From: Antarcticimicrobium sp.
GTDB taxonomy: Bacteria; Pseudomonadota; Alphaproteobacteria; Rhodobacterales; Rhodobacteraceae
Direction of reading: 5' to 3'
DNA length: 58,243 nucleotides
NCBI RefSeq assembly: GCF_029212575.1
Contig: NZ_JARGPK010000030.1
Span: forward strand, 1 to 58,243
This document shows positions 29,163 to 38,177 of the stretch, one piece after another. A program made the position numbers and the translations under genes. A model generated the notes under the pieces. The model did no database searches. It saw only the letters and a list, made by a program, of their open reading frames with translations, and was not told the origin of the DNA. The number at the start of each line of letters is the position of its first letter. Position 1 is the stretch's first letter.

Positions 29163-29334
29163 GAATTGCTCCGGATTTTGGCGATTTCCCGCCAATCGCT
29201 CTTTCGCCCGTGGCGCAAGTTACGTTACTGTGCCTAAGTCGGCAAGCGTCGGGTGCGCGACGGGACAGACGGCGAAACAACGCCGCGTGCGCCCCTGTTG
29301 ATTGAGGTAAAGGACAGTCTGGGAGTCTGGACAG

Positions 29335-29880
29335 ATGGGATCGAAACACGCCCGCGCGCTGGCGGGCCTGTGCTTGGCCGGAATGGCCGCAACCTTCGCA
29401 GCAACCACCGCATTCGCGCAGGATGAAAGCACCAACCGCGTCGCTGCGGAAACCGATTGGAGCGTCTTCGTCGAGGACGATCCAAAGGAATGCTGGAGCG
29501 TGTCAGCGCCCAAGGAAACCGTGAATACCCGCGACGGACGTGTGGTGGCGGTCCGGCGCGGTGACATTTTGCTGTTCGTGTTCTACCGGCCCGGCGCCGG
29601 GGTCAACGGTCAGGTCACCTTCACCGGCGGCTATCCCTTCGCCGATGGCTCAACCGTGAACCTGGACATCGGCGGAACCGAGTTCGAACTGTTCACCGAC
29701 GGCGAATGGGCCTGGCCCGCGACCGAGGCCGACGACGCCAAGATCATCACTGCGATGAAGCGCGGCACCAGCGCCATTTTGTCCGCGCGGTCGACCCGCG
29801 GAACCCGGACTCAGGACACTTTCTCGCTGCTGGGCTTCACCGCCGCCCTGGAAGACGCGGAAAAGCGCTGCACCAACTGA
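29335..29880 (+). CDS. secreted invasion-associated locus B (IalB)-like protein
   Basis: A 181-residue exported protein. A cleavable signal peptide (GSKHARALAGLCLAGMAATF, cut near TTAFA-QD) is followed by a beta-rich domain: WSVFVEDDPKECWSVSAPKE, ILLFVFYRPGAGVNGQVTF, GGTEFELFTDGEWAWP, and a closing MKRGTSAILSARSTRGTRTQ segment. This is the IalB family layout. Periplasmic; molecular role unknown in free-living bacteria. Two cysteines, in KECWS and EKRCTN, could form a disulfide. Confidence 0.82.
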   Translation: MGSKHARALAGLCLAGMAATFAATTAFAQDESTNRVAAETDWSVFVEDDPKECWSVSAPKETVNTRDGRVVAVRRGDILLFVFYRPGAGVNGQVTFTGGYPFADGSTVNLDIGGTEFELFTDGEWAWPATEADDAKIITAMKRGTSAILSARSTRGTRTQDTFSLLGFTAALEDAEKRCTN

Positions 29881-30002
29881 CCCGGCGAAAATCGCGTAAA
29901 CAGGCAGGCCGTGCCCCTTGGGGTGCGGCCGAATCTTTTTGAAATCGGCGAAAAAGCCTATATAGGGGCCATTCCGCACCGAAACCGCGAAAGCCGCCAC
30001 CC

Positions 30003-31202
30003 ATGTCCGCCCCCAACGCCCCCAACGCGCCGATCACCCAGGATGTCATGACGATCCCCCGCAAGACGCCGGAGGGGCCGATCAATCTTGTCGGGATGAC
30101 CCGCGAGCGGATGCGCGACGCGCTGATCGAGGCCGGCACGCCCGAGAAACAGGCCCGGATGCGGGCGGGCCAGATCTGGCAGTGGATCTACCAGTGGGGC
30201 GTGCGCGATTTCGCGCAGATGACCAACCTGGCCAAACCCTATCGCGCGCTGCTGACCGAGCATTTCACCATCGGGATCCCCGAGGTGGTGAGCCGCCAGG
30301 TCAGCAGCGACGGCACCCGAAAGTACCTTGTGCGCATCGCCGGCGGGCACGAGGTCGAGGTGGTCTATATCCCCGAGGAGGATCGCGGCACGCTCTGCGT
30401 CTCGTCTCAGGTGGGATGCACCCTGACCTGTTCGTTCTGCCATACCGGCACCCAGAAGCTGGTGCGCAACCTGACCGCCGGCGAGATTGTCGGCCAGGTG
30501 ATGATGGCGCGCTACGATCTGGGCGAATGGCCGGTACCCGGTGCGCCAAAGGACGAGACACGGCTGCTCAGCAACATCGTGCTGATGGGAATGGGCGAGC
30601 CGCTCTATAATTTCGAGAACGTGCGCGATGCGATGAAGATCGCCATGGACCCCGAGGGCATCCAGCTGTCGCGCCGTCGCATCACGCTCTCGACCTCCGG
30701 CGTGGTGCCCGAGATCGCCCGCACGGCGCAAGAGATCGGCTGCCAGCTCGCCATCTCGTTCCACGCCACCACGGACGAGGTGCGCGATGTTCTGGTGCCG
30801 ATCAACAAGCGCTGGAACATCGAGGAACTGCTGGCCGCTCTGGCGAGCTATCCCAAGGTCTCGAACTCCGAGCGGATCACTTTTGAGTACGTGATGTTGA
30901 ACGGGGTGAATGACAGCGACGACGACGCCCGCCGCCTGATCCAGCTGATCAAGGATCACGGCATCCCGGCCAAGATCAACCTGATCCCGTTCAACGAATG
31001 GCCCGGCGCCCCCTACAAGCGGTCGTCGAACAACCGCATCCGCGCCTTCGCCGACATCGTCTACAAGGCCGGCTATGCCAGCCCGATCCGCACCCCGCGC
31101 GGCGAGGATATCATGGCCGCCTGCGGCCAGTTGAAATCGGCCACCGAGCGCGCCCGCAAGTCGCGCAAACAGATCGAGGCCGAGGCCGGATTGAACGGCT
31201 GA
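30003..31202 (+). CDS. rlmN: 23S rRNA (adenine-C2)-methyltransferase RlmN
   Basis: A 399-residue radical-SAM enzyme that methylates A2503 of 23S rRNA (and A37 of some tRNAs). The CxxxCxxC cluster is in [27 protein letters not shown] is the SAM-binding GGE-type segment, and [13 protein letters not shown]-like residues ([15 protein letters not shown]) follow. The late [16 protein letters not shown] contains the mechanistic cysteine. N-terminal [17 protein letters not shown] is the RNA-binding domain. Confidence 0.97.
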   Translation: MSAPNAPNAPITQDVMTIPRKTPEGPINLVGMTRERMRDALIEAGTPEKQARMRAGQIWQWIYQWGVRDFAQMTNLAKPYRALLTEHFTIGIPEVVSRQVSSDGTRKYLVRIAGGHEVEVVYIPEEDRGTLCVSSQVGCTLTCSFCHTGTQKLVRNLTAGEIVGQVMMARYDLGEWPVPGAPKDETRLLSNIVLMGMGEPLYNFENVRDAMKIAMDPEGIQLSRRRITLSTSGVVPEIARTAQEIGCQLAISFHATTDEVRDVLVPINKRWNIEELLAALASYPKVSNSERITFEYVMLNGVNDSDDDARRLIQLIKDHGIPAKINLIPFNEWPGAPYKRSSNNRIRAFADIVYKAGYASPIRTPRGEDIMAACGQLKSATERARKSRKQIEAEAGLNG

Positions 31203-31211
31203 CCCCCGGGT

Positions 31212-31317
31212 CATTGTTTGCAATACGTGAACGGATTGTACGTTCTGCCCCTAAATTTCCACAATCCGGGACCAATTAAGCCGCCATCAACAGTCAGTTT
31301 CCAAACTGCAAACAATG
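31212..31317 (+). promoter_or_regulatory. 11-bp inverted repeat pair bracketing a promoter region
   Basis: CATTGTTTGCA (31212-31222) and its exact reverse complement TGCAAACAATG (31307-31317) lie 84 bp apart, in the AT-rich gap between rlmN and the following small gene. The downstream arm ends 11 bp before the AGGAGG ribosome-binding site. They could be paired operator half-sites, ends of a tiny mobile remnant, or arms of an RNA stem sequestering the ribosome-binding region. Confidence 0.45.
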
Positions 31318-31341
31318 TAATGAGTGCAGGAGGAAATGAAG

Positions 31342-31554
31342 ATGGCACAGGTTCACATGATCTGCCGCACCCCCGTCGAGGCCCCGGTCCTGGATCTTTT
31401 GATGCGCGAACGCGCGATGGCGGTCAGCCCGCGGGAATGGAAATTCCGCCTGGCCGGCTACGGCTACGCGATCAAGGATGTGGGCGGCGCCCAGGTGGTG
31501 ACCAAGCTGCCCCAGAACACCGAACTGGGCGTGCTTGAGGTTCAGATCCACTGA
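31342..31554 (+). CDS. conserved small protein of unknown function
   Basis: A 70-residue protein, MAQVHMICRTPVEAPVLDLL onwards, ending in a short GVLEVQIH strand. A perfect AGGAGG (31328-31333) fixes the start at 31342, with ATG 31336 too close. No signal peptide, membrane helix or catalytic motif is visible. It is independently transcribed, judging from the AT-rich promoter region with an unusual inverted repeat. I do not recognise the family. Confidence 0.75.
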   Translation: MAQVHMICRTPVEAPVLDLLMRERAMAVSPREWKFRLAGYGYAIKDVGGAQVVTKLPQNTELGVLEVQIH

Positions 31555-31599
31555 TTTTTGTGGACATCGCAGACGCCGGTTCGTCTGGCGCCAAACCGC

Positions 31600-32451
31600 T
31601 CAGCCGCGCCCCGGAATCACGTCGCGCGGCGGCGCGGGCTCCCAGTTTTCGATGATCTCGGCCGCCTCCTGGGCGCTATCGACGAACCGGAAGAGGCTCA
31701 GATCCTCGTCCGAGATGGTGCCGGCATCGGCCAGCGCCTGCCAGTTGATCACGCTTTCCCAGAAGCTGCGCCCGAAGAACAGGAACGGCACCCGGTCCAT
31801 CCGGCCGGTCTGGATCAGGGTCAGCGCCTCAAAGGTTTCGTCAAGGGTCCCGAAGCCGCCAGGGAACACCCCGATGGCCCGCGCGCGCATCAGGAAGTGC
31901 ATCTTGCGGATCGCGAAATAGTGGAAGTTGAAGCTGAGCTCGGGCGTCACGTACTGGTTCGGCGCCTGCTCGTGCGGCAGCACGATCGACAGGCCCAGCG
32001 AAACGCCCCCCGCCTCATGCGCGCCCCGGTTGCCCGCCTCCATCACGCCCGGCCCGCCGCCGGTGGCGATCACGTATTCGCGGTTGCCCGTCGCGATCGC
32101 CTTTTGCGTCATCAGCCGGGAAAACTCGCGCGCCACCTCATAGAACGCGGACAACTCTGCCAGGGTCTTGGTGCGCGCGGTGTGCTTTTGTGCCGGCTCG
32201 GGGATGCGCGCACCGCCGAACAGGACGATGGTGCTTTCGATTTGGCGCTCTTCCAGCACCAGTTGCGGTTTCAGAAGCTCCAGCTGCAACCGGACCGGGC
32301 GCAACTCGTCCCGGCACATGAATTCCTCGTCGGTAAAGGCCAGCCGGTAGGTCGGCGACCGGCTTTGCGGCGTATCGGGAACCTTGCGCGCGGTGGTGCG
32401 GTCGAAACTGGCGTCGCGGAAAACGCTGTGGCGGTCGTCGTTCATGAACAT
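31600..32451 (-). CDS. LOG-family protein (TIGR00730-like nucleotide-binding)
   Basis: A 283-residue Rossmann-fold protein of the LOG/'lysine decarboxylase-like' family. It carries GGGPGVMEAGNRGAHEAGG and the diagnostic PGGFGTLDETFEAL motif. Characterised members hydrolyse nucleoside 5'-monophosphates such as cytokinin ribotides or act as nucleosidases; lysine decarboxylase activity is a historical misannotation. The N-terminal extension of about 70 residues before IVLFGGARIPEP is of the longer bacterial type. Convergent with the small gene upstream. Confidence 0.9.
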   Translation of the reverse strand: MFMNDDRHSVFRDASFDRTTARKVPDTPQSRSPTYRLAFTDEEFMCRDELRPVRLQLELLKPQLVLEERQIESTIVLFGGARIPEPAQKHTARTKTLAELSAFYEVAREFSRLMTQKAIATGNREYVIATGGGPGVMEAGNRGAHEAGGVSLGLSIVLPHEQAPNQYVTPELSFNFHYFAIRKMHFLMRARAIGVFPGGFGTLDETFEALTLIQTGRMDRVPFLFFGRSFWESVINWQALADAGTISDEDLSLFRFVDSAQEAAEIIENWEPAPPRDVIPGRG

Positions 32452-32538
32452 GGCCCCGGATAAACAATCAGGGGCCAGCCATATCGCGTTCCCGTAGCGG
32501 TGGCCAGACGCCCCGGCATGGCGGCCGGGGCGGCAGCA

Positions 32539-33555
32539 TCAGACGAAATCGAATCCGTCGGGCAGCACCAGCCAGTTGGTCTTGCCACCAAAGGTATCCA
32601 TGCCCTCCAGCTTGATCCCCAGATCGGCCTCGCCGTCACCGTCGTTGTCGATTTCGACGATGCCGTTTTCCATCCGCACCTCGTAATCGCCCGCCTCGCC
32701 GCTGAAGGCGGCATCGCGGATATACCGGATCTCGTCGAACTCGAAAAAGAAGAACGCCTGATCCGAGGTCAGATCGACCTTGTCGCCCCCCTTGCGGTCA
32801 AAGTCCGTCACCGTGGCGCCAAAGCGGCCCTCGTCGAAATAGCCCACCTCGAACTTGTCCTTGCCGGCACCGCCGGTCCAGGTATCGGTGCCCAGGGCAT
32901 CCTCGGCGCGGAAAACGTCGCGGCCACGGCCCCCGAAAATAACATCGTCGCCCGCAAGACCCTGAAGGTCATCATTTCCGTTGCCGCCAAACAGCTTGTC
33001 ATCGCCGTTGAAGCCCACCAGCCAGTCATGGCCCGCCTGCCCGAACAGCTTGTCGTTGCCGTCGTAGCCGCCCACACGATCGTGCCCCGCGCCTGCCTTG
33101 ATAACGTCATTGCCGCTGGACGCATTGAAATAGTTGTCAGCCTTCGACAGCGACCCCTTCAGCCCGTTCAAGGCCAGTTCGTCCCAGATTACGCCGGAAT
33201 AAGTCTGACCGTAGAAATCGGACAGGTTGACCTTGCCGTTGGACACGACGGTGGCGGCCAGCTCGCCGTCCTTGAAGATGTCGGTGTGCTCGATCTTTCC
33301 CTTCCAGCCGGCCGCCGTTTTCTTGAACGAGCCGGTAAAGGTGATGTCCACGGCCATCTCGAAATCATCCTCGCCGTAGACCGGCTCGGTATAAATGGTT
33401 TCCAGCGTGAACTTGGAGGCCTTCTTGCCGCCCGGGTCCGCGTCGCTCCAGGTTGTCGCGTCGATCGGCAGCCGACTCGAGGTGACCTGATGGATCGGAT
33501 TTTCCGTCAGGGATGTCCCCCCGGCCGTGTAGTTAATGAGTTTTGCCCTGGCCAT
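32539..33555 (-). CDS. secreted RTX (hemolysin-type calcium-binding) protein
   Basis: A 338-residue protein with a row of glycine/aspartate nonapeptide repeats in its middle (GNDVIKAGAGHDRVGGYDG, NDKLFGQAGHDWLVGFNGDD, KLFGGNGNDDLQGLAGDD, VIFGGRGRDVF). These bind calcium as a parallel beta-roll. There is no N-terminal signal peptide, as expected for type I secretion, and the acidic C-terminus ends PDGFDFV, a hydrophobic type I-like tail. The first 150 residues show no enzyme motif I recognise. No type I transporter is encoded nearby. Confidence 0.88.
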   Translation of the reverse strand: MARAKLINYTAGGTSLTENPIHQVTSSRLPIDATTWSDADPGGKKASKFTLETIYTEPVYGEDDFEMAVDITFTGSFKKTAAGWKGKIEHTDIFKDGELAATVVSNGKVNLSDFYGQTYSGVIWDELALNGLKGSLSKADNYFNASSGNDVIKAGAGHDRVGGYDGNDKLFGQAGHDWLVGFNGDDKLFGGNGNDDLQGLAGDDVIFGGRGRDVFRAEDALGTDTWTGGAGKDKFEVGYFDEGRFGATVTDFDRKGGDKVDLTSDQAFFFFEFDEIRYIRDAAFSGEAGDYEVRMENGIVEIDNDGDGEADLGIKLEGMDTFGGKTNWLVLPDGFDFV

Positions 33556-33728
33556 GTAGCCCCCTGATTCCTAAAACATGACGGTTTTTGAATGTCGCAA
33601 ATGAACCCCCTCTGCGTGAAAAAATCAAACGATATCTCGCACAAGTGTTGCGGCCACCCGGCCCCGCCGTTGCCCTTTCCGGCCAAGGCCGGTTATCTGG
33701 AGCCATCTTGAATTCGGAAGGACAGGCA

Positions 33729-34649
33729 GTGGTGGATCGTCAGGATATCGACGCGGCGGCGGCGCGGATCGCCCCCCATGTCGTGCGCACCCCGGTGATG
33801 GAGGTTTCGGGCTTCGGGCTGCCCTATGCCGTCGAGATGAAGCTCGAGCAGGTCCAGCATACCGGCAGCTTCAAGGCCCGCGGCGCGTTCAACACCTTGC
33901 TCAGTTGCGATGTGCCCGGCGCGGGTCTGGTCGCGGCCTCGGGCGGCAATCACGGCGCGGCGGCGGCCTATGCGGCGCGGGCGCTGGGGCACAGGGCCGC
34001 GATCTTCGTGCCCGAGATGGCCGGTCCGTCCAAGATTGCCCTGATCGAACGGATCGGCGCCGACCTGCATGTGGTTCCGGGGGAATATGCCAACGCGCTA
34101 CAGGCCGCGCAGGCCCATGAGGCCGAAACCGGCGCGATGCAGATCCATGCCTATGATTCGCCCGCCACGGTGGCCGGTCAGGGCACCTGCCTGCGCGAAT
34201 GGGAGGATCAGGGCCTGGTCGCCGATACCGTGCTGATCGCGGTCGGCGGTGGCGGACTGATCGCCGGCGCGCTGGCCTGGCTGCGCGGTGCGCGCAAGGT
34301 GGTGGCGGTGGAGCCGGAAACCTCCTGCGCGCTGAACGCGGCGCTCACGGCCGGTGAACCGGTGGATGTCGAGGTCTCCGGTGTCGCCGCCAACGCGCTG
34401 GGGGCGCGGCGGATCGGGCGGATCTGTTTCGATCTGGTGCGGGAGTTCGACTCGCCATCGGTGCTGGTCCGGGACGCCGCCATCATCGCCGCCCAGCGCG
34501 CGCTCTGGCAGGAGCGGCGGCAATTGGTCGAACCGGCGGGCGCCGCGGCGCTGGCGGCGCTGATGTCGGGCGCCTATGTTCCGGCCCCGGGCGAGCGGGT
34601 GGCGGTGCTGGTCTGCGGCGGTAACATCGCGCCCGATCCGTTGGGGTGA
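33729..34649 (+). CDS. threonine/serine dehydratase family PLP enzyme
   Basis: A 306-residue fold-type II PLP enzyme. The Schiff-base lysine is in TGSFKARGAFNTLL, the phosphate/substrate loop ASGGNHGAAAAYAA, and the glycine loop VGGGGLIAGALAW. It should deaminate threonine or serine to 2-oxobutyrate or pyruvate, although racemase activity is known in this branch. There is no C-terminal ACT domain, so it is the catabolic short form. The GTG at 33729, with AAGGA seven bases upstream, is the best start; the frame continues upstream without support. Confidence 0.88.
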   Translation: MVDRQDIDAAAARIAPHVVRTPVMEVSGFGLPYAVEMKLEQVQHTGSFKARGAFNTLLSCDVPGAGLVAASGGNHGAAAAYAARALGHRAAIFVPEMAGPSKIALIERIGADLHVVPGEYANALQAAQAHEAETGAMQIHAYDSPATVAGQGTCLREWEDQGLVADTVLIAVGGGGLIAGALAWLRGARKVVAVEPETSCALNAALTAGEPVDVEVSGVAANALGARRIGRICFDLVREFDSPSVLVRDAAIIAAQRALWQERRQLVEPAGAAALAALMSGAYVPAPGERVAVLVCGGNIAPDPLG

Positions 34650-34666
34650 CCGGGCGCTGAGGACCG

Positions 34667-35062
34667 TTACAGATACCGCCCGCCGCGCTGGAGCACCTCG
34701 ATCTGATAGCCGTCGGGATCGGCGAGAAAGAAGAACTCGGCGATCACCTCGCCTGCGGGCGCAAAGGCCACGATGTCGCGCGGGGCCAGCCCGGCGGCCT
34801 TGAGCCGCGCATGCTCCGCCGCCAGATCCGCCACCGATACCGCCAGATGACCATAGCCGTCGCCCAGGTCATAAGGCTCGGTCCGGTCCTTGTTCACCGT
34901 CAGTTCCAGCTCGAATCCGGTCTCGTCATTGCTGAGGTAAACCAGCGTGAACGTAGGGAAATCCAGCCGGTCTGCGACCTTCAGGCCAAACGCGACCTGG
35001 TAGAACGCGACCGAACGCACCTCGTCCAAGACGCGGATCATGCTGTGGATGGCTTTGGCCAT
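34667..35062 (-). CDS. gloA: glyoxalase I (lactoylglutathione lyase), VOC family
   Basis: A 131-residue vicinal-oxygen-chelate protein. [48 protein letters not shown] and a final [14 protein letters not shown] give the two beta-alpha-beta-beta-beta modules and the metal ligands (H6, E in FELEL, H in GHLA, E in IEVL) of glyoxalase I. It converts the methylglyoxal-glutathione hemithioacetal to S-lactoylglutathione. It lies convergent to the dehydratase gene and divergent from dapD. Confidence 0.92.
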   Translation of the reverse strand: MAKAIHSMIRVLDEVRSVAFYQVAFGLKVADRLDFPTFTLVYLSNDETGFELELTVNKDRTEPYDLGDGYGHLAVSVADLAAEHARLKAAGLAPRDIVAFAPAGEVIAEFFFLADPDGYQIEVLQRGGRYL

Positions 35063-35161
35063 GTGTCTTGTCCTTCTCTTGCTCCGATGGAGACAGGTGG
35101 ATTGTCGCAACGCGACGCGCCCGCTATAGGGCATGAAACCCGATCGGACGAGGAGAGAAAG

Positions 35162-35989
35162 ATGCCCAACGCCCAACTGGAAACCGCCATCGAATCCGCG
35201 TGGGAGAACCGCGACACCATCACCCCCTCGACCGGTGGCGAAACCCGCCAAGCGATCGAAGACACGCTGAACGCGCTCGACAGCGGCAGCCTGCGCGTGG
35301 CCGAGAAACAGGCCGACGGGTCCTGGCATGTGAACCAGTGGGCCAAGAAGGCGGTTCTGCTCGGCTTTCGCATCAAGGACATGGAAGTGCACGACAACGG
35401 CCCCCAGGGCTCGGGCTGGTGGGACAAGGTCGACAGCAAGTTCAAGGGCTGGGGCGCGGCCGAATGGAAGGCCGCCGGGTTCCGCGCGGTGCCCAACTGC
35501 GTGGTGCGCAAATCGGCCTATATCGCCCCCGGCGTGGTGCTGATGCCCTCTTTCGTCAACCTCGGCGCCTATGTCGACGAGGGCACCATGGTCGATACCT
35601 GGGCCACGGTTGGCAGCTGCGCCCAGATCGGCAAGGGCGTGCACCTGTCCGGCGGAGTCGGCATCGGCGGCGTGCTGGAGCCGATGCAAGCGGGCCCCAC
35701 GATCATCGAGGACAACTGCTTTATCGGTGCCCGCTCCGAGGTGGTCGAGGGCTGCATCGTGCGCGAGGGATCGGTCCTTGGCATGGGGGTCTTCATCGGC
35801 CAGTCAACCAAGATCGTCGATCGCGAGACCGGTGAAGTGATGTATGGCGAGGTGCCGCCCTATTCGGTGGTGGTCGCGGGCTCGATGCCGTCCAAGAACG
35901 GCATCAACCTTTATTGCGCGGTGATCGTGAAGCGGGTGGATGCGCAGACCCGCTCCAAGACCGGCATCAACGAGCTGCTGCGCGACTGA
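35162..35989 (+). CDS. dapD: 2,3,4,5-tetrahydropyridine-2,6-dicarboxylate N-succinyltransferase
   Basis: A 275-residue left-handed parallel beta-helix enzyme in the succinylase route to diaminopimelate and lysine. The hexapeptide repeats run from [20 protein letters not shown] through [17 protein letters not shown], with the family motifs [20 protein letters not shown] and [20 protein letters not shown]. The ATG at 35162, after GAGAGAAAG, gives the normal length. It works with dapE, 3.4 kb downstream. Confidence 0.97.
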   Translation: MPNAQLETAIESAWENRDTITPSTGGETRQAIEDTLNALDSGSLRVAEKQADGSWHVNQWAKKAVLLGFRIKDMEVHDNGPQGSGWWDKVDSKFKGWGAAEWKAAGFRAVPNCVVRKSAYIAPGVVLMPSFVNLGAYVDEGTMVDTWATVGSCAQIGKGVHLSGGVGIGGVLEPMQAGPTIIEDNCFIGARSEVVEGCIVREGSVLGMGVFIGQSTKIVDRETGEVMYGEVPPYSVVVAGSMPSKNGINLYCAVIVKRVDAQTRSKTGINELLRD

Positions 35990-36018
35990 TCGCGGAGATC
36001 CGTTTCCGAACAAAAAAT

Positions 36019-36040
36019 GGGGCGGCCAGCGGGCCGCCCC
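36019..36040. terminator. bidirectional hairpin between dapD and the Hint protein gene
   Basis: GGGGCGGCC, loop AGCG, GGCCGCCCC forms a 9-bp GC stem. An A-run precedes it (36012-36016) and TGTTTCGTTT follows, so it can terminate transcription in both directions. The two genes converge here. Confidence 0.75.
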
Positions 36041-36060
36041 TGTTTCGTTTCACGCCCGGT

Positions 36061-37629
36061 TCAGGCGCCGATCAGCGCCCGGCTCTCATACCCCTTGAGC
36101 GAGGGGCGCGCCGCCGGGCCGTAGCCAAAGCCGTCGTGATCGGCGGCGTCCGGCATCAGCCGCAGAATTTCTTCGCGCGTCTCGGCGTCAAAACTGTCGA
36201 TGGTCTCACGGCCGGGATGGTAGCTTTCGCTGTCCAGCCCGTTTCCACGAATGATCTGGTGACGGTCGAACATGACATGCACATAGGTCACCGGCCCGCC
36301 ATCCCGGCGCAGGTGCACGGTCGATCCGTTCACGAGGTCCCTGGCCTTGACCAGAACCTCGCCCTCGCCGAACAGCAGCTCGGCGCCAGGCGAGCGCATC
36401 AGCACCCGGTGGTTCGGCGAAAGCTCGGACCGTGCGTGATCGCCCAGCGCACCGGCCTCGATCACCACCGGGGCGTCGATCCCGGAGGCGCGGCGTATCG
36501 CCCGGCCGCACCAGCGCACCGGCTGCGGGCCGTCATCACGGGTCATGACCAGATCGCCCGGTTTCAGATCTTCCACCGCGACCGGGCCATTCGGCGTCTC
36601 GACCAGCGTTCCGGCCACAAGACAGGGCAGCGTCGTCATCTCGACAAAGGCGGTGTCGGTGTTCCCGTCATCGTCCTCGACCTGATAGGTAAAGGTATTG
36701 GTCTCGTAATCGCCGTCGGCCTCGACGGTTACGGTGCCGTCACCGTTCAGCGTCACCGCCTCGCCGGTTGGCAGTATGATGGTGTCGCCCGCCAGAACCG
36801 GCTGGTTGTTGATCTGGGTGATGGTCAGCGTGCCGCCGGTGTTGCTGACGTCGTTGGCCAGCAGGTCAAAGGTGCCCTCGGCCCCCGGCACCTCGATCAC
36901 GTCGTCGCCGGCGATCAGGGCGGTCTGGACCGAATCCCCGGCGATCAGCAGGTTACTGTCATAGATCCCGTCGCCGGCGTCGGCGATGCCGATCTTGATG
37001 GTGTTTTCCTCGCCCGCGTTCACCGGCGCCTTCAGCGTCAGGGTGACGGTAAAGCCATCCATCTCGGTGTTGTGGAGATCGAGTTCGCGCGGGTTGTCGA
37101 TATAGAGGTTCTCGTTGCTCTCGTCGTTGATGTTGTTGATGGTGATGTCGCCGGTGCCCACCGTCAGCTCGGCCTGCTCCCCGTTCACCCAGATCCCGAC
37201 CGCGTCGTTAAATCCCTTGTCGACCCATTCCAGGTATTCCTCGGACGAGAAGGTAACCTGCATGGTCAGGGTATCGCCCTCGGGCACGAAGGTGGCCTCG
37301 AACACAGCGGCATCATAGGTCGTCTGCCCGGAAATGTCCGAAAGATCGGAGTCGCCCGGCGCGTGATGGTCCGTGGATTCCTTCTCGCTCTGGTTCGGGT
37401 CGCCCGACGCATGCGTGATATCCTCGGCCTTGCCCGTCGACAGGATCACGCCGCTGTCCGACGGCGTCAGGTCCGGGGCGACCGTGTCGCCGTTCGAATA
37501 GATGCCGGAGGCATCGGAGTCGCCGGTGAAACTGGCCGAATTGATGGTGATCCCGCTGCCGAACATGGCCTCGGCCATGTCCATCGCGGAGGCGGACGTG
37601 TCGATAGGAAGCTCGGAAGCCGTAACCAT
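36061..37629 (-). CDS. secreted choice-of-anchor/Hint-domain protein
   Basis: A 522-residue, acidic protein with three parts. Residues about 25-240 form a choice-of-anchor-type beta domain (ASFTGDSDASGIYSNGDTV, FSSEEYLEWVDKGFNDAVGI). Next comes an Ig-like/VCBS-like segment with FDLLANDVSNTGGTLTITQI. From about residue 333 there is a Hedgehog/intein (Hint) domain starting CLVAGTLVETPNGPVAVEDL and containing SPNHRVLM and the FDRHQIIRGNGLDSESYHPG block. Proteins of this type are abundant in Roseobacters and are thought to be exported by type I secretion. Autoprocessing at the first Hint cysteine is plausible but unproven. There is no signal peptide. Confidence 0.87.
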   Translation of the reverse strand: MVTASELPIDTSASAMDMAEAMFGSGITINSASFTGDSDASGIYSNGDTVAPDLTPSDSGVILSTGKAEDITHASGDPNQSEKESTDHHAPGDSDLSDISGQTTYDAAVFEATFVPEGDTLTMQVTFSSEEYLEWVDKGFNDAVGIWVNGEQAELTVGTGDITINNINDESNENLYIDNPRELDLHNTEMDGFTVTLTLKAPVNAGEENTIKIGIADAGDGIYDSNLLIAGDSVQTALIAGDDVIEVPGAEGTFDLLANDVSNTGGTLTITQINNQPVLAGDTIILPTGEAVTLNGDGTVTVEADGDYETNTFTYQVEDDDGNTDTAFVEMTTLPCLVAGTLVETPNGPVAVEDLKPGDLVMTRDDGPQPVRWCGRAIRRASGIDAPVVIEAGALGDHARSELSPNHRVLMRSPGAELLFGEGEVLVKARDLVNGSTVHLRRDGGPVTYVHVMFDRHQIIRGNGLDSESYHPGRETIDSFDAETREEILRLMPDAADHDGFGYGPAARPSLKGYESRALIGA

Positions 37630-37805
37630 AACAATGCCTCAATAATTAGGAGCCGCTTTGCGCGGTTTTTCTTAAACGCCACTTATGAACAAAGAATTGG
37701 GCGAAAATGTGCAGTTCTCATAAGTTTTTTCGAAAATGTTCGGACATAGGGTGCCTGAACCACCGTGCTTGACCGCCACCGGGCAATGCGGCTAAGGCCC
37801 GCGAC

Positions 37806-38165
37806 ATGAACAGCAAAGCCAAACCCTCCCGCCAGCAGGTCTATACGCTCCTGGTCCAGATTGGCCGGAAATCCGGCGACGGGCTGCCCAAGGGCGCCAC
37901 CGGCGCCGGGCTGATATGCTACGCCTCCGGCGTGGACGAGGCCGAGGCGGTGCGCGAAACCGTGGCGATCCTGAAACAGGCCGATACCGCGCCGCTGGAC
38001 GTCACCGGCTACGGCACCCTGAAGGAACGCCAGGAGGCCGGGCACGAGATCGACGACGAGGAACGCGCGCTGATGCAGCGGGCGCTGGACGAGAACGCGG
38101 TGATCGTGGCGCAGATGACGCCGTTCTATGGCGATGCGCCCGATCCCGAAGACATCATGCACTGA
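37806..38165 (+). CDS. conserved hypothetical protein
   Basis: A 119-residue, soluble protein with a basic N-terminus (NSKAKPSRQQVYTLLVQIGR) and an acidic, helical C-terminal half (RQEAGHEIDDEERALMQRAL, ending DAPDPEDIMH). Codon use and length are gene-like. No signal peptide, helix-turn-helix or catalytic motif is evident. I do not recognise the family. It diverges from the Hint protein gene and is convergent with the receptor-like gene. Confidence 0.65.
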   Translation: MNSKAKPSRQQVYTLLVQIGRKSGDGLPKGATGAGLICYASGVDEAEAVRETVAILKQADTAPLDVTGYGTLKERQEAGHEIDDEERALMQRALDENAVIVAQMTPFYGDAPDPEDIMH

Positions 38166-38177
38166 GACACGCCGCGC

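Noticed and set aside
28873-29349. 158-residue minus-strand ORF overlapping the asparaginase start
   Set aside because: Frame-shifted reading of the asparaginase gene with basic, low-information sequence.
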